A stretch of 64,000 nt of DNA, taken from assembly GCF_005893125.1 (NCBI RefSeq), contig NZ_VCJS01000024.1, positions 1 to 64,000 of the forward strand, in the 5' to 3' direction. Shown here piece after piece: positions 36,277-45,073 of the stretch. The translations under genes and the position numbers were made by a program. The stretch's first letter is position 1, and each line of letters starts with the position of its first letter. The notes below the pieces were generated by a model. That model was not told where the DNA came from, did not search any database, and saw only the letters and a program-made list of their open reading frames with translations. Source of the stretch: Nonomuraea basaltis (GTDB taxonomy: Bacteria > Actinomycetota > Actinomycetes > Streptosporangiales > Streptosporangiaceae).

Positions 36277-36833
36277 GCGCGGCTCCACTCCCCATAGATC
36301 AGCGTGGCGAGTTCGGCCTCCGTGGCCGCTTTGCTGGCCATCGCCTTGGTGGCCTGGGCCTGCGCTCTGGTGGGGAGCAGGCCTTCGAGCAGGACGGGCA
36401 GCGACAGGCGCCGCAGCAGCACCTCGGACTCCGAGATCCCGTACGGCCTGCGCGCCACGGACACGTTCACCCGCAGCGCGTGCTCGTTCCCCGGCGGGAC
36501 GCCCGGACGGTCGATCTCGATGGCGGAGTAGCGGAAGCCGTTCGCCAGGTTGCAGGCGGCGCACGCGGCCGGGCCCCTGCTCAGCCTGGCGCCGCATTCG
36601 GCGCAGGTCAGCCGGTCGTAGGCGGCGTCGACCACGCGCCAGGGGTGCTTGCCGGGCTCGTCGACGACCATCTCGGCGATGAGCCGCTCATCGAGCGGCT
36701 CGGTCGTGCCGAACTCGCGCTCCAGGAAGGCCCTCCAGCCCTCCTCGACGATCTCGTCCACCAGCCCGGCGCACCGCGCGCAGCCGGGCGCTCCGGCGGG
36801 CTCCCAGTGGCCGCATTCCCCGCATCGTCGCAT
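36273..36833 (-). CDS. zinc-ribbon-containing protein, unknown function
   Basis: 186 residues with two cysteine clusters: CGECGHW...CARC at residues 4-21 and CAECGARL...CAAC at about 77-93, each able to hold one zinc. Between and after them are a helical acidic segment (DEIVEEGWRAFLEREFG) and a C-terminal region with PVLLEGLLPTRAQAQATKAMA. It might bind nucleic acid or act as an adaptor; I do not recognise a named family. It is convergent with the Uma2 gene, overlapping its stop by 4 bp, and divergent from the RIO kinase unit. Confidence 0.7.
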   Translation of the reverse strand: MRRCGECGHWEPAGAPGCARCAGLVDEIVEEGWRAFLEREFGTTEPLDERLIAEMVVDEPGKHPWRVVDAAYDRLTCAECGARLSRGPAACAACNLANGFRYSAIEIDRPGVPPGNEHALRVNVSVARRPYGISESEVLLRRLSLPVLLEGLLPTRAQAQATKAMASKAATEAELATLIYGEWSRA

Positions 36834-36903
36834 GCCCGCACGCTACAAGCCGGTCCGCGCCCGCCGCACCGCGTTATCGGTGCCCTCGGGCGGGATAAAT
36901 CGG

Positions 36904-36933
36904 TTGCGGCGCCCGGCCGCGCCCCGGCATACT
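36904..36933 (+). promoter_or_regulatory. candidate promoter for the leader ORF/RIO kinase
   Basis: TTGCGG (36904-36909) and CATACT (36928-36933) are separated by 18 bp, close to the vegetative sigma consensus. The start would fall near 36940, upstream of the 19-codon ORF and the RIO kinase gene. Sequence match only. Confidence 0.4.
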
Positions 36934-36977
36934 CTGCCGAGTTGATCGCTGCGACGCGAAGGGAGGGTGAGACCGTG

Positions 36978-37037
36978 ATGACGACTGTTCGCGTGCCGTT
37001 TCCGCGTCCTCATTCCTTCCCACCGGGCGTTCGCTGA
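36978..37037 (+). CDS. 19-residue small ORF upstream of the RIO kinase, possible leader peptide
   Basis: MTTVRVPFPRPHSFPPGVR, preceded by GGGAGGG about 10 nt upstream of the ATG, an unusually strong ribosome site for noise. It ends 45 bp before the RIO kinase start. Pro/Arg-rich composition could cause ribosome slowing. No recognised family; coding status is uncertain. Confidence 0.3.
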   Translation: MTTVRVPFPRPHSFPPGVR

Positions 37038-37082
37038 GCTGATCGGCGGGCCGGTGGGCCTCACATCTGGAGCAATCCCACC

Positions 37083-37964
37083 GTGCCCAAGCACTCACAG
37101 CACCGCAGCCGTGGCAAGCACGCCCTCGACGCCGACGACATCGAATGGCTCGAGAGCACACCCGTCAACACCGCCGATGACGGCCCGCCCGCGGGCGACC
37201 GCTGGTCCACCTGGGACCAGAGCACGCCCACGGAGAAGGGGCCCCGGCCGTACCCCGCCTGGCTGATCACCGAGCTGGCCGCCGTCGACACCGAGTACGG
37301 CGTGCTCAAGACCGGCAAGGAAGCCGACGTCCACCTGATCTCCCGTGGCGTGCCGGGCACCGATCGGGTGTGCCTGCTGGCCGCCAAGCGTTACCGCTCC
37401 GCCGAGCACCGCCTGTTCCACCGCGACTCCGGCTACCTGGAGGGCCGCGCTACCCGCGACGACCGCATGAACCGGGCCATGGCCAACCGCACCGCGTTCG
37501 GCAAGCAGGTGATCGCCGCCCAGTGGGCGGTCGCCGAGTTCGGGGCGCTGTGCCGGTTGTGGGCGCTGGGGGTTCCGGTGCCGTACCCGGTGCAGATCCT
37601 GGGGACGGAGATCCTGCAGGAGTTCATCGGGACCCCCGACGGGTACGCGGCGCCGCGGCTCGCCCAGGTGTCCGACGACCTGGACGGCCTGTGGAAACAA
37701 CTGGTCGAGGCCATGGTCACACTCGCCAGGGAGGGGCTGGCCCATGGGGATCTGTCCCCGTACAACCTCCTGGTCCACGACGGCAGGCTGGTGATCATCG
37801 ACCTGCCGCAGATCGTGGACGTGATCGCCCATCCGGCCGGTCCGTCGTTCCTCGACCGCGACGCCCGCAATGTCGCCACCTGGTTCGCCGCCAAGGGCGT
37901 CACGGCGGCCGACCCGGAGTCCCTCGCCGCCCTCCTGCGTACGGAGGCCGGGATCGCCCGTTGA
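37083..37964 (+). CDS. RIO1-family serine protein kinase
   Basis: 293 residues. The RIO nucleotide-binding loop is visible as VLKTGKEADVHLI (replacing the glycine loop), the ATP lysine in CLLAAKRYR, the catalytic loop GLAHGDLSPYNLLVHDG and the metal-binding LVIIDLPQIVD (DxD-type, D of IIDLPQ). RIO kinases act on ribosome maturation in archaea and eukaryotes; bacterial ones are little studied. GTG start (VPKHSQHRSRGK); the N-terminal ~50 residues are charged and probably disordered. No partner gene is obvious. Confidence 0.9.
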   Translation: MPKHSQHRSRGKHALDADDIEWLESTPVNTADDGPPAGDRWSTWDQSTPTEKGPRPYPAWLITELAAVDTEYGVLKTGKEADVHLISRGVPGTDRVCLLAAKRYRSAEHRLFHRDSGYLEGRATRDDRMNRAMANRTAFGKQVIAAQWAVAEFGALCRLWALGVPVPYPVQILGTEILQEFIGTPDGYAAPRLAQVSDDLDGLWKQLVEAMVTLAREGLAHGDLSPYNLLVHDGRLVIIDLPQIVDVIAHPAGPSFLDRDARNVATWFAAKGVTAADPESLAALLRTEAGIAR

Positions 37965-38130
37965 CTCCTCACCCACGGGCAGCGTGGCCGCGCACAACGG
38001 TATTCGCCGCAGCGCGGCGGCTCGCCGACCCGGTCGCAGCGCGTACACGCGGCGGCCTCGCCGTCGCGCCGCTCTGCAGGATCGCCGCCATAGTGCCGTT
38101 GCTCAGGCCTGATCCGTGGCTCTGCCCATG

Positions 38131-38205
38131 GAAGAGCGGCCCGTGGAAGAGCGGCCCGTGGAAGAGCGGCCCGTGGAAGAGCGGCCCGTGGAAGAGCGGC
38201 CCGTG
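38131..38205. repeat. 15-bp minisatellite, five exact copies
   Basis: GAAGAGCGGCCCGTG repeated exactly five times in tandem, with imperfect flanks (CCCATG before, GGAGAAACG after). It lies in the 281-bp gap between the RIO kinase and PadR genes, 40 bp after the padR stop. In one plus-strand frame it would read (EERPV)n, but that frame runs antisense into padR, so it is probably non-coding. Nothing else is recognised in 37965-38245. Confidence 0.9.
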
Positions 38206-38245
38206 GGAGAAACGACCGCGGAAGAGACGATGGCGGAGGCGCGAC

Positions 38246-38785
38246 TCAAGCGGATGGACGGTCGAGGGCGTCGATGGTGGTGCGGAGCCAGGTCAGCTCG
38301 GCCTGGCTCGTGGCGTGGGCGATGGTCAGCAGCCCCTGCCGGAACGGGTCCCCGAACTCCTCGGCCGCCATCGGCCGGTCCCCGTCGTAGAAGAAGCTCG
38401 TCGGCTCCTCCAGGAAGGCCAGCCGCCTGCGCAGCACGGCCGCCTGCGCACGCGGCTCGCCCAGGTGGCGGAGGAATGCCAGCAGCGTGAACCACCGGTT
38501 CTCATCGCTGATGTCGAGCTCGTCCGGCTCCCGCAGCCGCCGCTCCAGCTCCTCACGCCCCTCGTCCGTCAGGTAGAGCACGCGCCGGGGCGCGGCGGCC
38601 GCTCCAGGCTCGTCCTTCCTGATCAGCCAGCCGGCCGCGGCCATGCGCTTGATCGCCGGGTAGAGCGTGCCGTCGGCCACCGGACGTACGTGCCCCATCA
38701 GGGCCGCCACCCGTCTACGCAGGTCGTAGCCGTGTAACGGCCTATCCCTGAGGAACCCGAGTATCGCCAGTTCCAACATGGCCAT
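38246..38785 (-). CDS. PadR-family transcriptional regulator
   Basis: 179 residues from ATG (MAMLELAILGFLRDRPLHGYDL); an ATG two codons further is equally possible. The N-terminal winged helix (LELAILGFL, LHGYDLRRRV, ADGTLYPAIKRMAAAGWLI, VLYLTDEGREELERRL) is PadR-type, and a C-terminal helical dimer domain (subfamily with Vir-type tail) follows. It is divergent from the alpha/beta hydrolase gene, with the start codons 56 bp apart and a dyad between them (38797-38822), so it probably represses the hydrolase and itself. Confidence 0.92.
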   Translation of the reverse strand: MAMLELAILGFLRDRPLHGYDLRRRVAALMGHVRPVADGTLYPAIKRMAAAGWLIRKDEPGAAAAPRRVLYLTDEGREELERRLREPDELDISDENRWFTLLAFLRHLGEPRAQAAVLRRRLAFLEEPTSFFYDGDRPMAAEEFGDPFRQGLLTIAHATSQAELTWLRTTIDALDRPSA

Positions 38786-38796
38786 AAGCATATACC

Positions 38797-38822
38797 TCGG
38801 AGTCGATATATATTGGCTCCGA
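38797..38822. promoter_or_regulatory. candidate PadR operator in the divergent promoter
   Basis: TCGGAG (38797-38802) and CTCCGA (38817-38822) form an inverted repeat around a GTCGATATATAT-rich centre, within the 55-bp space between padR and the hydrolase. PadR operators typically have such ATAT-centred dyads. Binding is inferred. Confidence 0.45.
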
Positions 38823-38840
38823 TACATGAGGAGGCCTGTC

Positions 38841-39602
38841 ATGCACGATGCCATCGTCCACCCCGGCGGCGCACGCATGCGCTGGGTGGAGCTGCCGGGC
38901 GCCGACCCGGCGCGTGTCTACATTCACGGCCTCGGCGCCACCTCGGCCCCCTACTACGCGGAGGTCGCCGCCCATCCCCTGCTGCCGCGCCACCGCTCCC
39001 TCCTGATCGATCTGCTCGGCTTCGGCATCAGCGACCGGCCGCAGGACTTCTCTTACACGCTCGAAGCTCACGCCGACACCCTGGCCGAGGCGCTGCGGAA
39101 GGCGGGGGTCGCCGGCGCGTCGGTGATCGCCCACAGCATGGGCGGCGCGGTGGCCATCGTCCTGGCCGCCCGCCACCCCGAGCTGGTCTCCAACCTGATC
39201 CTCGTGGACGCCAACCTCGACCCCCATCCCCCGGTCCCCGTCCAGCCGGGCAGCAGTGGCATCGCGAGCTACACCGAGGAGGCGTTCGTCTCGTACGGCT
39301 GGAAGGAGGTCCGTGACCGGGTGGGGCCGCACTGGTGGTCCACGATGCGGCTGGCGGACCCGCGCGGCCTGCACCGTACGGCCGTCAGCCTCGCCGAAGG
39401 GACCCACCCCACGATGCGCGAGATGCTGAAGGCCCTCCCGATCCACCGCGCCTTCCTGCACCCGGAGGGCGACGCGCCGGCGGCGGCCGACGACCTGCGC
39501 GCGGCGGGTGTCCAGGTCCTCGGCATCCCCGAGTCGGGTCACAACATCATGCTCGACAACCCCGAGGCCTTCGCCCGCACCATCAGAACCCTCCTCCCCT
39601 AG
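38841..39602 (+). CDS. alpha/beta hydrolase
   Basis: 253 residues from ATG (MHDAIVHPGGARMRWVELPG), with AGGAGG 7 nt upstream; longer in-frame starts run into the padR control region. Oxyanion block VYIHGLGATSAPYY, LLIDLLGFGISDRP, nucleophile elbow ASVIAHSMGGAVA (Ser in HSMGG), catalytic His in PESGHNIMLDNP. A typical carbon-carbon or ester hydrolase of unknown substrate, controlled by the divergent PadR gene. The downstream DNA is a transposase remnant. Confidence 0.91.
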   Translation: MHDAIVHPGGARMRWVELPGADPARVYIHGLGATSAPYYAEVAAHPLLPRHRSLLIDLLGFGISDRPQDFSYTLEAHADTLAEALRKAGVAGASVIAHSMGGAVAIVLAARHPELVSNLILVDANLDPHPPVPVQPGSSGIASYTEEAFVSYGWKEVRDRVGPHWWSTMRLADPRGLHRTAVSLAEGTHPTMREMLKALPIHRAFLHPEGDAPAAADDLRAAGVQVLGIPESGHNIMLDNPEAFARTIRTLLP

Positions 39603-39618
39603 CCCGAGTGCACTTGCG

Positions 39619-39807
39619 GTGAGACGTCAAGGCATCAGCTACTCGTACCGCAATAGAGGTGTTCGCGCCGGTCATCCGGGTGAGCTGACACAGTTGATGC
39701 TCTTCGAGATGGTCGATGAGGAGCTGTCGGGGATCGGCTTCTCGATGGCGCCGACCTCCCCGGCCTTCCCGGGGACGGACGCCTGCAGCGCCGATCAGTA
39801 TGGGTGA
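39619..39807 (+). pseudogene. remnant of an IS4-type transposase N-terminus
   Basis: This frame contains GHPGELTQLMLFEMVDEELSG, close to the GHLGELTxxVPFEMVDxVLAxTG block that I recall at the N-terminus of many actinobacterial IS4-type transposases. The continuation differs and stops after 24 more residues, while a full transposase has about 400. It occupies the gap after the hydrolase and overlaps the deaminase 3' end by 13 bp. No inverted repeats or DDE region are seen, so it is only a decayed fragment. Confidence 0.5.
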
Positions 39808-40361
39808 TGGTTGGACTTGTTCATCCAAGCCGCGTACGCCTGGGCGCCGAGCTCGGGATGAATTTGCTCCATTTCGATCTTGCGCTGATCGAGGGGTCTC
39901 ATGAAGTCTTCGTACTGGAAGGCGTCGTCGAAACCTATCTTCCGTGTCGCCTCCAGGTCCGAGCTGAAGTGCACGGCGTCGATCCTTGACCAGTAGATGG
40001 CGCTCATGCACATCGGGCACGGATAGCCGCTCGTATAGAGGGAACAGCCCATGAGCATCCTGGCCCGCTCGGGCAGCGGATCAGGCGACCCCTCGGGGCG
40101 TGGCACGAGCTCGAGCGTCGACTCGTTCTGGTGTTCCTCCGAGACGGAAGGCGCCATCGGATTCAGGGTCTGAATGGCCTTGCGGATCGCCTCGACTTCG
40201 CCGTGTGCGGTCGGATCGCCGGTGAGAAGGACGCGATTCTGCCCGCGGGCCAGAATTTCTCCGTCCATGACGATGACCGCGCCGAACGGACCGCCCCAGC
40301 CATGCGTCACGGACTCGGTGGCGAGCCGTACAGCTTCGGCCATGAAATCCTTGGGTGTCAT
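39795..40361 (-). CDS. nucleoside/guanine deaminase, CDA superfamily
   Basis: 188 residues. The zinc site is complete: HGEVEAI (His and catalytic Glu) and SGYPCPMCMSAIYWS (Cys-x2-Cys). The motif order and the GGPFGAVIVMDGEI start fit guanine deaminase and related nucleoside deaminases that hydrolyse guanine to xanthine. An insertion of about 30 residues (SVSEEHQNESTLELVPRPEG) between the two zinc motifs is unusual. The ATG has GGAGG 8 nt upstream. Codon use is less GC3-extreme than its neighbours, hinting at a different origin. Confidence 0.87.
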   Translation of the reverse strand: MTPKDFMAEAVRLATESVTHGWGGPFGAVIVMDGEILARGQNRVLLTGDPTAHGEVEAIRKAIQTLNPMAPSVSEEHQNESTLELVPRPEGSPDPLPERARMLMGCSLYTSGYPCPMCMSAIYWSRIDAVHFSSDLEATRKIGFDDAFQYEDFMRPLDQRKIEMEQIHPELGAQAYAAWMNKSNHHPY

Positions 40362-40516
40362 TTGGCAACCTCCGGAAGGTAAAACACGGCTGAAACTTGG
40401 ACACGATCAACCGTTATGCACTATTCGTCGCCGCACTTCTTCCCAGGGCGCCCCGGACTACACTTGCCCAGGTGAAACCTTATGTGAACCGCGGGCCCTG
40501 AGGTGATGGCGCCACC

Positions 40517-40893
40517 GTGGTGATCTCCTGGAAAGTCCGCGAGGGCCGCGAGATGGACTATCGGCGATGGCAGCAGAAAATAAATGAAGCCATTGCGATC
40601 CTTTCCCGGTTTCGAGGGCTCGGAAGTTTATCCGCCAATTCCTGGTGAGCAGCGTGCCTGGGTGGTCGTGTTCCGTTTCTCAAGCACCGGAGAATTGACC
40701 GGGTGCCTCGACTCGGAGACGCGAAGGAGACTGCTCGACGAGGTTCGCCCGCTGCTGGAGGAGCCGCCGGCACTTGCCCAGCGGGGGCGGCTCACTCTTC
40801 ACGAACATGGCAGGCGTGCTGGTGATGCTGCTGTGCTTGGCGCTGCTCGTCGCCGTCTTCGGCCTGATCACCGGCCAGACGTATGCACCATGA
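40517..40893 (+). pseudogene. frameshifted antibiotic biosynthesis monooxygenase-like gene
   Basis: The 5' part reads VVISWKVREGREMDYRRWQQ then AIAILSRF in one frame. The continuation PGFEGSEVYPPIPGEQRAWVVVFRFSSTGEL through RRLLDEVRPLLEE is in another frame (from about 40600). A third frame yields a membrane helix (MAGVLVMLLCLALLVAVFGL) at 40806-40893. Together they match the layout of ABM-domain proteins with a C-terminal membrane segment (VxVxxSWRVxxGREx, RFPG, VFRF). At least two frameshifts break it. A possible cause of the first is loss of one unit from a TTTCCCGG tandem near 40601-40615. Confidence 0.5.
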
Positions 40894-40902
40894 GGGCGGC
40901 GC

Positions 40903-43011
40903 TTACTGCACCCCCGCCTCGCGCATGTCGCGGAGCTCGCGCTTGAGCTCCTTGATCTCGTCGCGCAGCCGGGCGGCGACCTCGAACTGGAGATCGGCCG
41001 CGGACTGGTGCATCTGCTCGGTCAGCGAATCGATCAACGACTCCATCTGGGCCCTGGGCATCTCGCCCGCGATGGCCTTGGCGTGCTGCCCGGCCTGCCG
41101 CGTCGCGAACCCGGGCACAGGGGCCTTGCCGCGTGACTGCTGCCGCCCGCCGCCGAGCAGCCGGTCGGTGTCGGCGTCCTCGCGCTGCAGCGAGTCCAGG
41201 ATGTCGGCGATCTTCTTGCGCAGCGGCATCGGGTCGACGCCGTTGGCCACGTTGTAGGCGACCTGCTTGGCCCGCCGCCGGTTGGTCTCGTCGATCGCCC
41301 GCTCCATCGACGGGGTGATCTTGTCGGCGTACATGTGGACCTGGCCCGACACGTTACGGGCGGCGCGGCCGATGGTCTGGATCAGGGACGTCTCGGAGCG
41401 CAGGAAGCCCTCCTTGTCGGCGTCGAGGATCGCCACCAGCGAGACCTCGGGCAGGTCGAGGCCCTCGCGCAGCAGGTTGATGCCGACGAGCACGTCGAAC
41501 TCGCCTCCCCGCAGCTCCCGCAGCAGCTCGATGCGGCGCAGCGTGTCGACCTCGCTGTGCAGGTAGCGGACCCGGACGCCGAGCTCCAGCAGGTAGTCGG
41601 TCAGGTCTTCGGACATCTTCTTGGTCAGCGTGGTGACCAGGACGCGCTCGTCGCGGTCCGCGCGCTCACGGATCTCGTGGACCAGGTCGTCGATCTGCCC
41701 CTTCGTGGGCTTGACGACGATCTCGGGGTCGACCAGGCCGGTCGGGCGGATGACCTGCTCGACGACGTCGCCCTTGACCCGGCCCAGCTCGTAGGGCCCC
41801 GGCGTGGCGGACAGGTAGACGGTCTGCCCGATGCGCTCCAGGAACTCCTCCCACTTCAGCGGCCGGTTGTCCATCGCCGACGGCAGCCGGAACCCGTGCT
41901 CGACCAGCGTGCGCTTGCGGGAGGCGTCGCCTTCGTACATGGCGCCGATCTGCGGCACGGTCTGGTGCGACTCGTCCAGGACCAGCAGGAAGTCCTCGGG
42001 GAAGTAGTCGAGCAGCGTGTTGGGAGCGCTGCCGGGCTCGCGCCCGTCCATGTGACGCGAGTAGTTCTCGATGCCGGAGCAGGTGCCGATCTGCCGCATC
42101 ATCTCGATGTCGTACGTCGTGCGCATCCGCAGCCGCTGCGCCTCCAGCAGCTTGCCCTGCCGCTCCAGCTCCGACAGCCGCTCGGCCAGCTCCGCCTCGA
42201 TCCCGGTCACCGCGGCCGCCATGCGCTGCTCGCCGGCGACGTAGTGGGAGGCGGGGAAGATGTAGAGCTCCTCGTCCTCGGTGATGACCTCGCCGGTCAG
42301 CGGGTGCATGGTCGACAGCTTCTCGATCTCGTCGCCGAACATCTCGATGCGCACGGCCAGCTCTTCGTACTTCGGGATGATCTCGATCGTGTCGCCGCGC
42401 ACCCGGAACGTGCCCCGGGTGAAGGCCAGGTCGTTGCGCGTGTACTGCATGTCGACTAGGCGCCGCAGCAGCTGGTCACGGTCGACGTCCATGCCGACGC
42501 GCAGCCGGGCCATGCGGTCGACGTATTCCTGCGGCGTGCCCAGGCCGTAGATGCACGACACGGAGGCGACCACGATCGTGTCGCGGCGGGTGAGCAGCGA
42601 GTTGGTGGCCGAGTGGCGCAGCCGCTCGACCTCGTCGTTGATCGAGGAGTCCTTCTCGATGTAGGTGTCGCTCTGCGGGACGTACGCCTCGGGCTGGTAG
42701 TAGTCGTAGTAGGAGACGAAATATTCCACCGCGTTGTTGGGCAGCATCTCCCGCAGCTCGTTGGCGAACTGGGCGGCGAGCGTCTTGTTGGGCTGCATGA
42801 CCAGCGCGGGCCGCTGCAGCCGCTCGATCAGCCAGGCGATCGTGGCCGTCTTGCCGGTGCCCGTGGCGCCCAGCAGGACGTTGTCCCTCTCCCCGGCCTT
42901 GACGCGGCGCTCCAGCTCGGCGATGGCCGTCGGCTGGTCGCCAGAGGGAGTCATCTCGGTGACGACCTCGAACGGCGCCACCTTCCGCTGCAAATCTGTG
43001 ACCGGTCGCAT
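40903..43011 (-). CDS. uvrB: excinuclease ABC subunit B
   Basis: 702 residues, full length. P-loop [11 protein letters not shown], the beta-hairpin region [20 protein letters not shown], helicase motifs VLDESHQT and [31 protein letters not shown], and the C-terminal UVR domain binding UvrA/UvrC ([25 protein letters not shown]). It loads onto damaged DNA with UvrA and recruits UvrC in nucleotide excision repair. In many actinobacteria uvrB lies close to coaE and rpsA; here those genes are 17 kb further on with accessory genes between. Confidence 0.97.
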   Translation of the reverse strand: MRPVTDLQRKVAPFEVVTEMTPSGDQPTAIAELERRVKAGERDNVLLGATGTGKTATIAWLIERLQRPALVMQPNKTLAAQFANELREMLPNNAVEYFVSYYDYYQPEAYVPQSDTYIEKDSSINDEVERLRHSATNSLLTRRDTIVVASVSCIYGLGTPQEYVDRMARLRVGMDVDRDQLLRRLVDMQYTRNDLAFTRGTFRVRGDTIEIIPKYEELAVRIEMFGDEIEKLSTMHPLTGEVITEDEELYIFPASHYVAGEQRMAAAVTGIEAELAERLSELERQGKLLEAQRLRMRTTYDIEMMRQIGTCSGIENYSRHMDGREPGSAPNTLLDYFPEDFLLVLDESHQTVPQIGAMYEGDASRKRTLVEHGFRLPSAMDNRPLKWEEFLERIGQTVYLSATPGPYELGRVKGDVVEQVIRPTGLVDPEIVVKPTKGQIDDLVHEIRERADRDERVLVTTLTKKMSEDLTDYLLELGVRVRYLHSEVDTLRRIELLRELRGGEFDVLVGINLLREGLDLPEVSLVAILDADKEGFLRSETSLIQTIGRAARNVSGQVHMYADKITPSMERAIDETNRRRAKQVAYNVANGVDPMPLRKKIADILDSLQREDADTDRLLGGGRQQSRGKAPVPGFATRQAGQHAKAIAGEMPRAQMESLIDSLTEQMHQSAADLQFEVAARLRDEIKELKRELRDMREAGVQ

Positions 43012-43048
43012 GCTGCCACTGTAGGCGGCCGGGCTGACAGAATCCGCG

Positions 43049-43282
43049 TCAGGCCGACCGCTCGCCGATCCGCGGGAAGGGTGTGGTGGAGAACACCACC
43101 TCGACGGGGACCTCGAAGTAATCGGCGATCTTCAGCGCCAGGTAAAGACTGGGACTGTATTCGCCCCTCTCCAGGTAGCCGATGGTCTGGTAGTGCACGC
43201 CCAGGGCGTCGGCCAGTTGCCTGCGGGTCACGTTCCGCTCCGCGCGCAACAGCGCGATGCGGTTGTAGACGGTCTCGCTCAT
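43049..43282 (-). CDS. small XRE-family helix-turn-helix regulator
   Basis: 77 residues from ATG ([23 protein letters not shown]). The HTH is [42 protein letters not shown], followed by [11 protein letters not shown]. This compact type often accompanies ABC or membrane-protein genes and controls them. It is last in an ATPase-permease-XRE operon, 14 bp after the permease stop, so it may be an autoregulator of the exporter acting at 45074-45109. Confidence 0.88.
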   Translation of the reverse strand: MSETVYNRIALLRAERNVTRRQLADALGVHYQTIGYLERGEYSPSLYLALKIADYFEVPVEVVFSTTPFPRIGERSA

Positions 43283-43296
43283 CACCGCGTATCTTC

Positions 43297-44151
43297 TCAG
43301 CCGATGCGCTGCATCGCCCGGTCCCTGCGCTCCTGCATCGCGGAGCCGGACTCGCGCCGGGCCATCCTGCGCAGGATCGGGGGTGCGATGAGCAGGCTCG
43401 CCACCGTCCACGCGCCGAGCACCAGGATCGTCTCGACCGGCCGCCAGGACCCGCCGATCTCCATGGCCGCCATCGAGTCCGGCAGGAGCGCCGAACGCAT
43501 TCCGAGCCCCAGCCAGTACAGCGGGAATCCCTGCGCGACCGCCTGCAGCCAGCCCGCGAGAGCGGAGATCGGGTAGAAGATGCCCGAGATGGCGGTGAGC
43601 CCGCCGACGGTGAGCATCGACACCCCGGCGGCCGTCTGCGGACTGGTGGCCAGCGAGCCGATGACCGCGCCGAGGGGCAGGGTTGCCATCAGCGCGAGCA
43701 GCGTGATGCCCAGCACGGCGAGCAGGCCGCCGATCCCGGCGCGGGCCAGCTCCGGCATCAGGATCACCCCGGCCACGAGCACGATCACCATGCTGATCAA
43801 GGTCTGCAGCGTCAGCAGCGCGACCCGGCCGATGAGATAGCCGAGCATGCCCTGCGGGACCGCCTTGGCGCGCAGCAGGGTGCCGTCCTCGCGCTCGACG
43901 GCGATCGTGCCGACCGCGCCTATCAGTCCGTTGAACGCGGCGAGCATGCCGAGGATGCTCGGCAGCGTGAAACTGGCCAGGCTGATGGTGGTGCCGGGGA
44001 CCGTCGCGTCACGCTGGAAGAACAGCACGACCACGATGGCGACCGTGGAGACGGCGTTGAAGCCGATGTCCTGCGGGTTTGTCAGGCTGTTCCTGAACTC
44101 GACCCAGCCTCTGTCCAGGCCGAGCCTGACGACGTGCAGCGCGGGGTTCAC
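43297..44151 (-). CDS. ABC-2 type exporter permease
   Basis: 284 residues from a GTG that overlaps the ATPase stop (GTGA). Six hydrophobic helices are visible: ...STVAIVVVLFF, LPSILGMLAAFNGLIGAVG, LLTLQTLISMVIVLVAGVI, GLLAVLGITLLALMATLP, VSMLTVGGLTAISGIFYP and ILVLGAWTVASLLIAPPI. The IAVEREDGTLLRAKAVP loop is characteristic of DrrB-like ABC-2 permeases. It forms an exporter with the upstream ATPase for drugs or lipids; the cargo is unknown. Confidence 0.9.
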   Translation of the reverse strand: MNPALHVVRLGLDRGWVEFRNSLTNPQDIGFNAVSTVAIVVVLFFQRDATVPGTTISLASFTLPSILGMLAAFNGLIGAVGTIAVEREDGTLLRAKAVPQGMLGYLIGRVALLTLQTLISMVIVLVAGVILMPELARAGIGGLLAVLGITLLALMATLPLGAVIGSLATSPQTAAGVSMLTVGGLTAISGIFYPISALAGWLQAVAQGFPLYWLGLGMRSALLPDSMAAMEIGGSWRPVETILVLGAWTVASLLIAPPILRRMARRESGSAMQERRDRAMQRIG

Positions 44152-45062
44152 GCTTCCTCCCTCTTCAGGATCGCCATGTACGTGTCCTCGAGCGTGGCCC
44201 GGCGCACCTCCAGGTCGCCGATCTCGGTGCCGTGCTGCTCGAACAGCTCCCGCACGAAGCCGGTGGCGTCCTCCGTGGCGTGCACGAAGTGCTCGCCGCC
44301 GCGGCTCCAGCGCACTTGGGCGTCGCGGGAGACCTCGCGGGAGAGCCGGTCGGGGCTGCCGTCGGCGACGATCTTGCCGCCGGCCAGGATGAGGATCCGG
44401 TCGGCGAGCTTCTCGGCCTCGTCGAGGTCGTGCGTGGTGAGCAGGATGGTGGTGTCGTCGAGGTCGGACAGGCGGTGGACGAGGTCGTGGAAGTCGCGCC
44501 TGGCCTGTGGGTCGAAGCCGGCGGTCGGCTCGTCGAGGAAGAGCACCTCGGGCCGCCCCACGATGCCGATCGCGACGTCGAGCCGGCGCCGCTGGCCGCC
44601 GGAGAGCCGGTTGATCCGCTGGCCGGCCTGCTCGGCGAGCCCGACCGCCTCGATCAGCTCGGCGGTGTCGAACGGCGGCCGGTCCGGCCTCGCGTACGGC
44701 TCGTAGTATCGGCTCAGGTGGTGCAGCAGCTGGTGCACCCGCCAGCGGCCGTGGTCGCGCCACGATTGCAGCACCACGCCCAGCCTGGCCCGCCAGCGCT
44801 CGTCGCCGCGTACCGGCTCGGTGCCGAGCACCCGCACGCGGCCTCCTGAGGGCGCACGGAAGCCCTCCAGTATCTCGATCGTCGTGGTCTTGCCCGCGCC
44901 GTTCGGGCCGAGCAGGGCGATCACCTCGCCGGCGCCGACCGTGAAGTCGACGCCCCGCAGCACCTGCTTCGGCCCGTAGGCCATCCGCAGGCCGTTCACC
45001 TCGATGGCGGCCTCCGTGTTCACGTGATCGAGTCCGCCCACGAGCTCCCTCACTGCTCCCAT
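44148..45062 (-). CDS. ABC exporter ATP-binding protein (DrrA-like)
   Basis: 304 residues from the ATG of MGAVRELVGG, with GGAGGG just upstream. Walker A LLGPNGAGKTTTIEIL, Q-loop VVLQSWRDH, signature NRLSGGQRRRLDVA, Walker B VLFLDEPTAGFD and H-loop LLTTHDLDEAE are all present. The C-terminal extension after the H-loop is typical for drug-export ATPases of the DrrA/CcmA class. It is first in the exporter operon with the permease and the XRE gene. A near-perfect palindrome in front (45074-45109) points to repression. Confidence 0.93.
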   Translation of the reverse strand: MGAVRELVGGLDHVNTEAAIEVNGLRMAYGPKQVLRGVDFTVGAGEVIALLGPNGAGKTTTIEILEGFRAPSGGRVRVLGTEPVRGDERWRARLGVVLQSWRDHGRWRVHQLLHHLSRYYEPYARPDRPPFDTAELIEAVGLAEQAGQRINRLSGGQRRRLDVAIGIVGRPEVLFLDEPTAGFDPQARRDFHDLVHRLSDLDDTTILLTTHDLDEAEKLADRILILAGGKIVADGSPDRLSREVSRDAQVRWSRGGEHFVHATEDATGFVRELFEQHGTEIGDLEVRRATLEDTYMAILKREEA

Positions 45063-45073
45063 GGACCCTCCAA

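Noticed and set aside
38116..38490. Repeat protein (EERPV)n encoded by the 15-bp minisatellite
   Set aside because: The frame runs antisense through padR and has no ribosome site or downstream domain.
40131..40506. Plus-strand frames over the deaminase and its upstream region
   Set aside because: Short, no motif, antisense to the deaminase with a zinc site.
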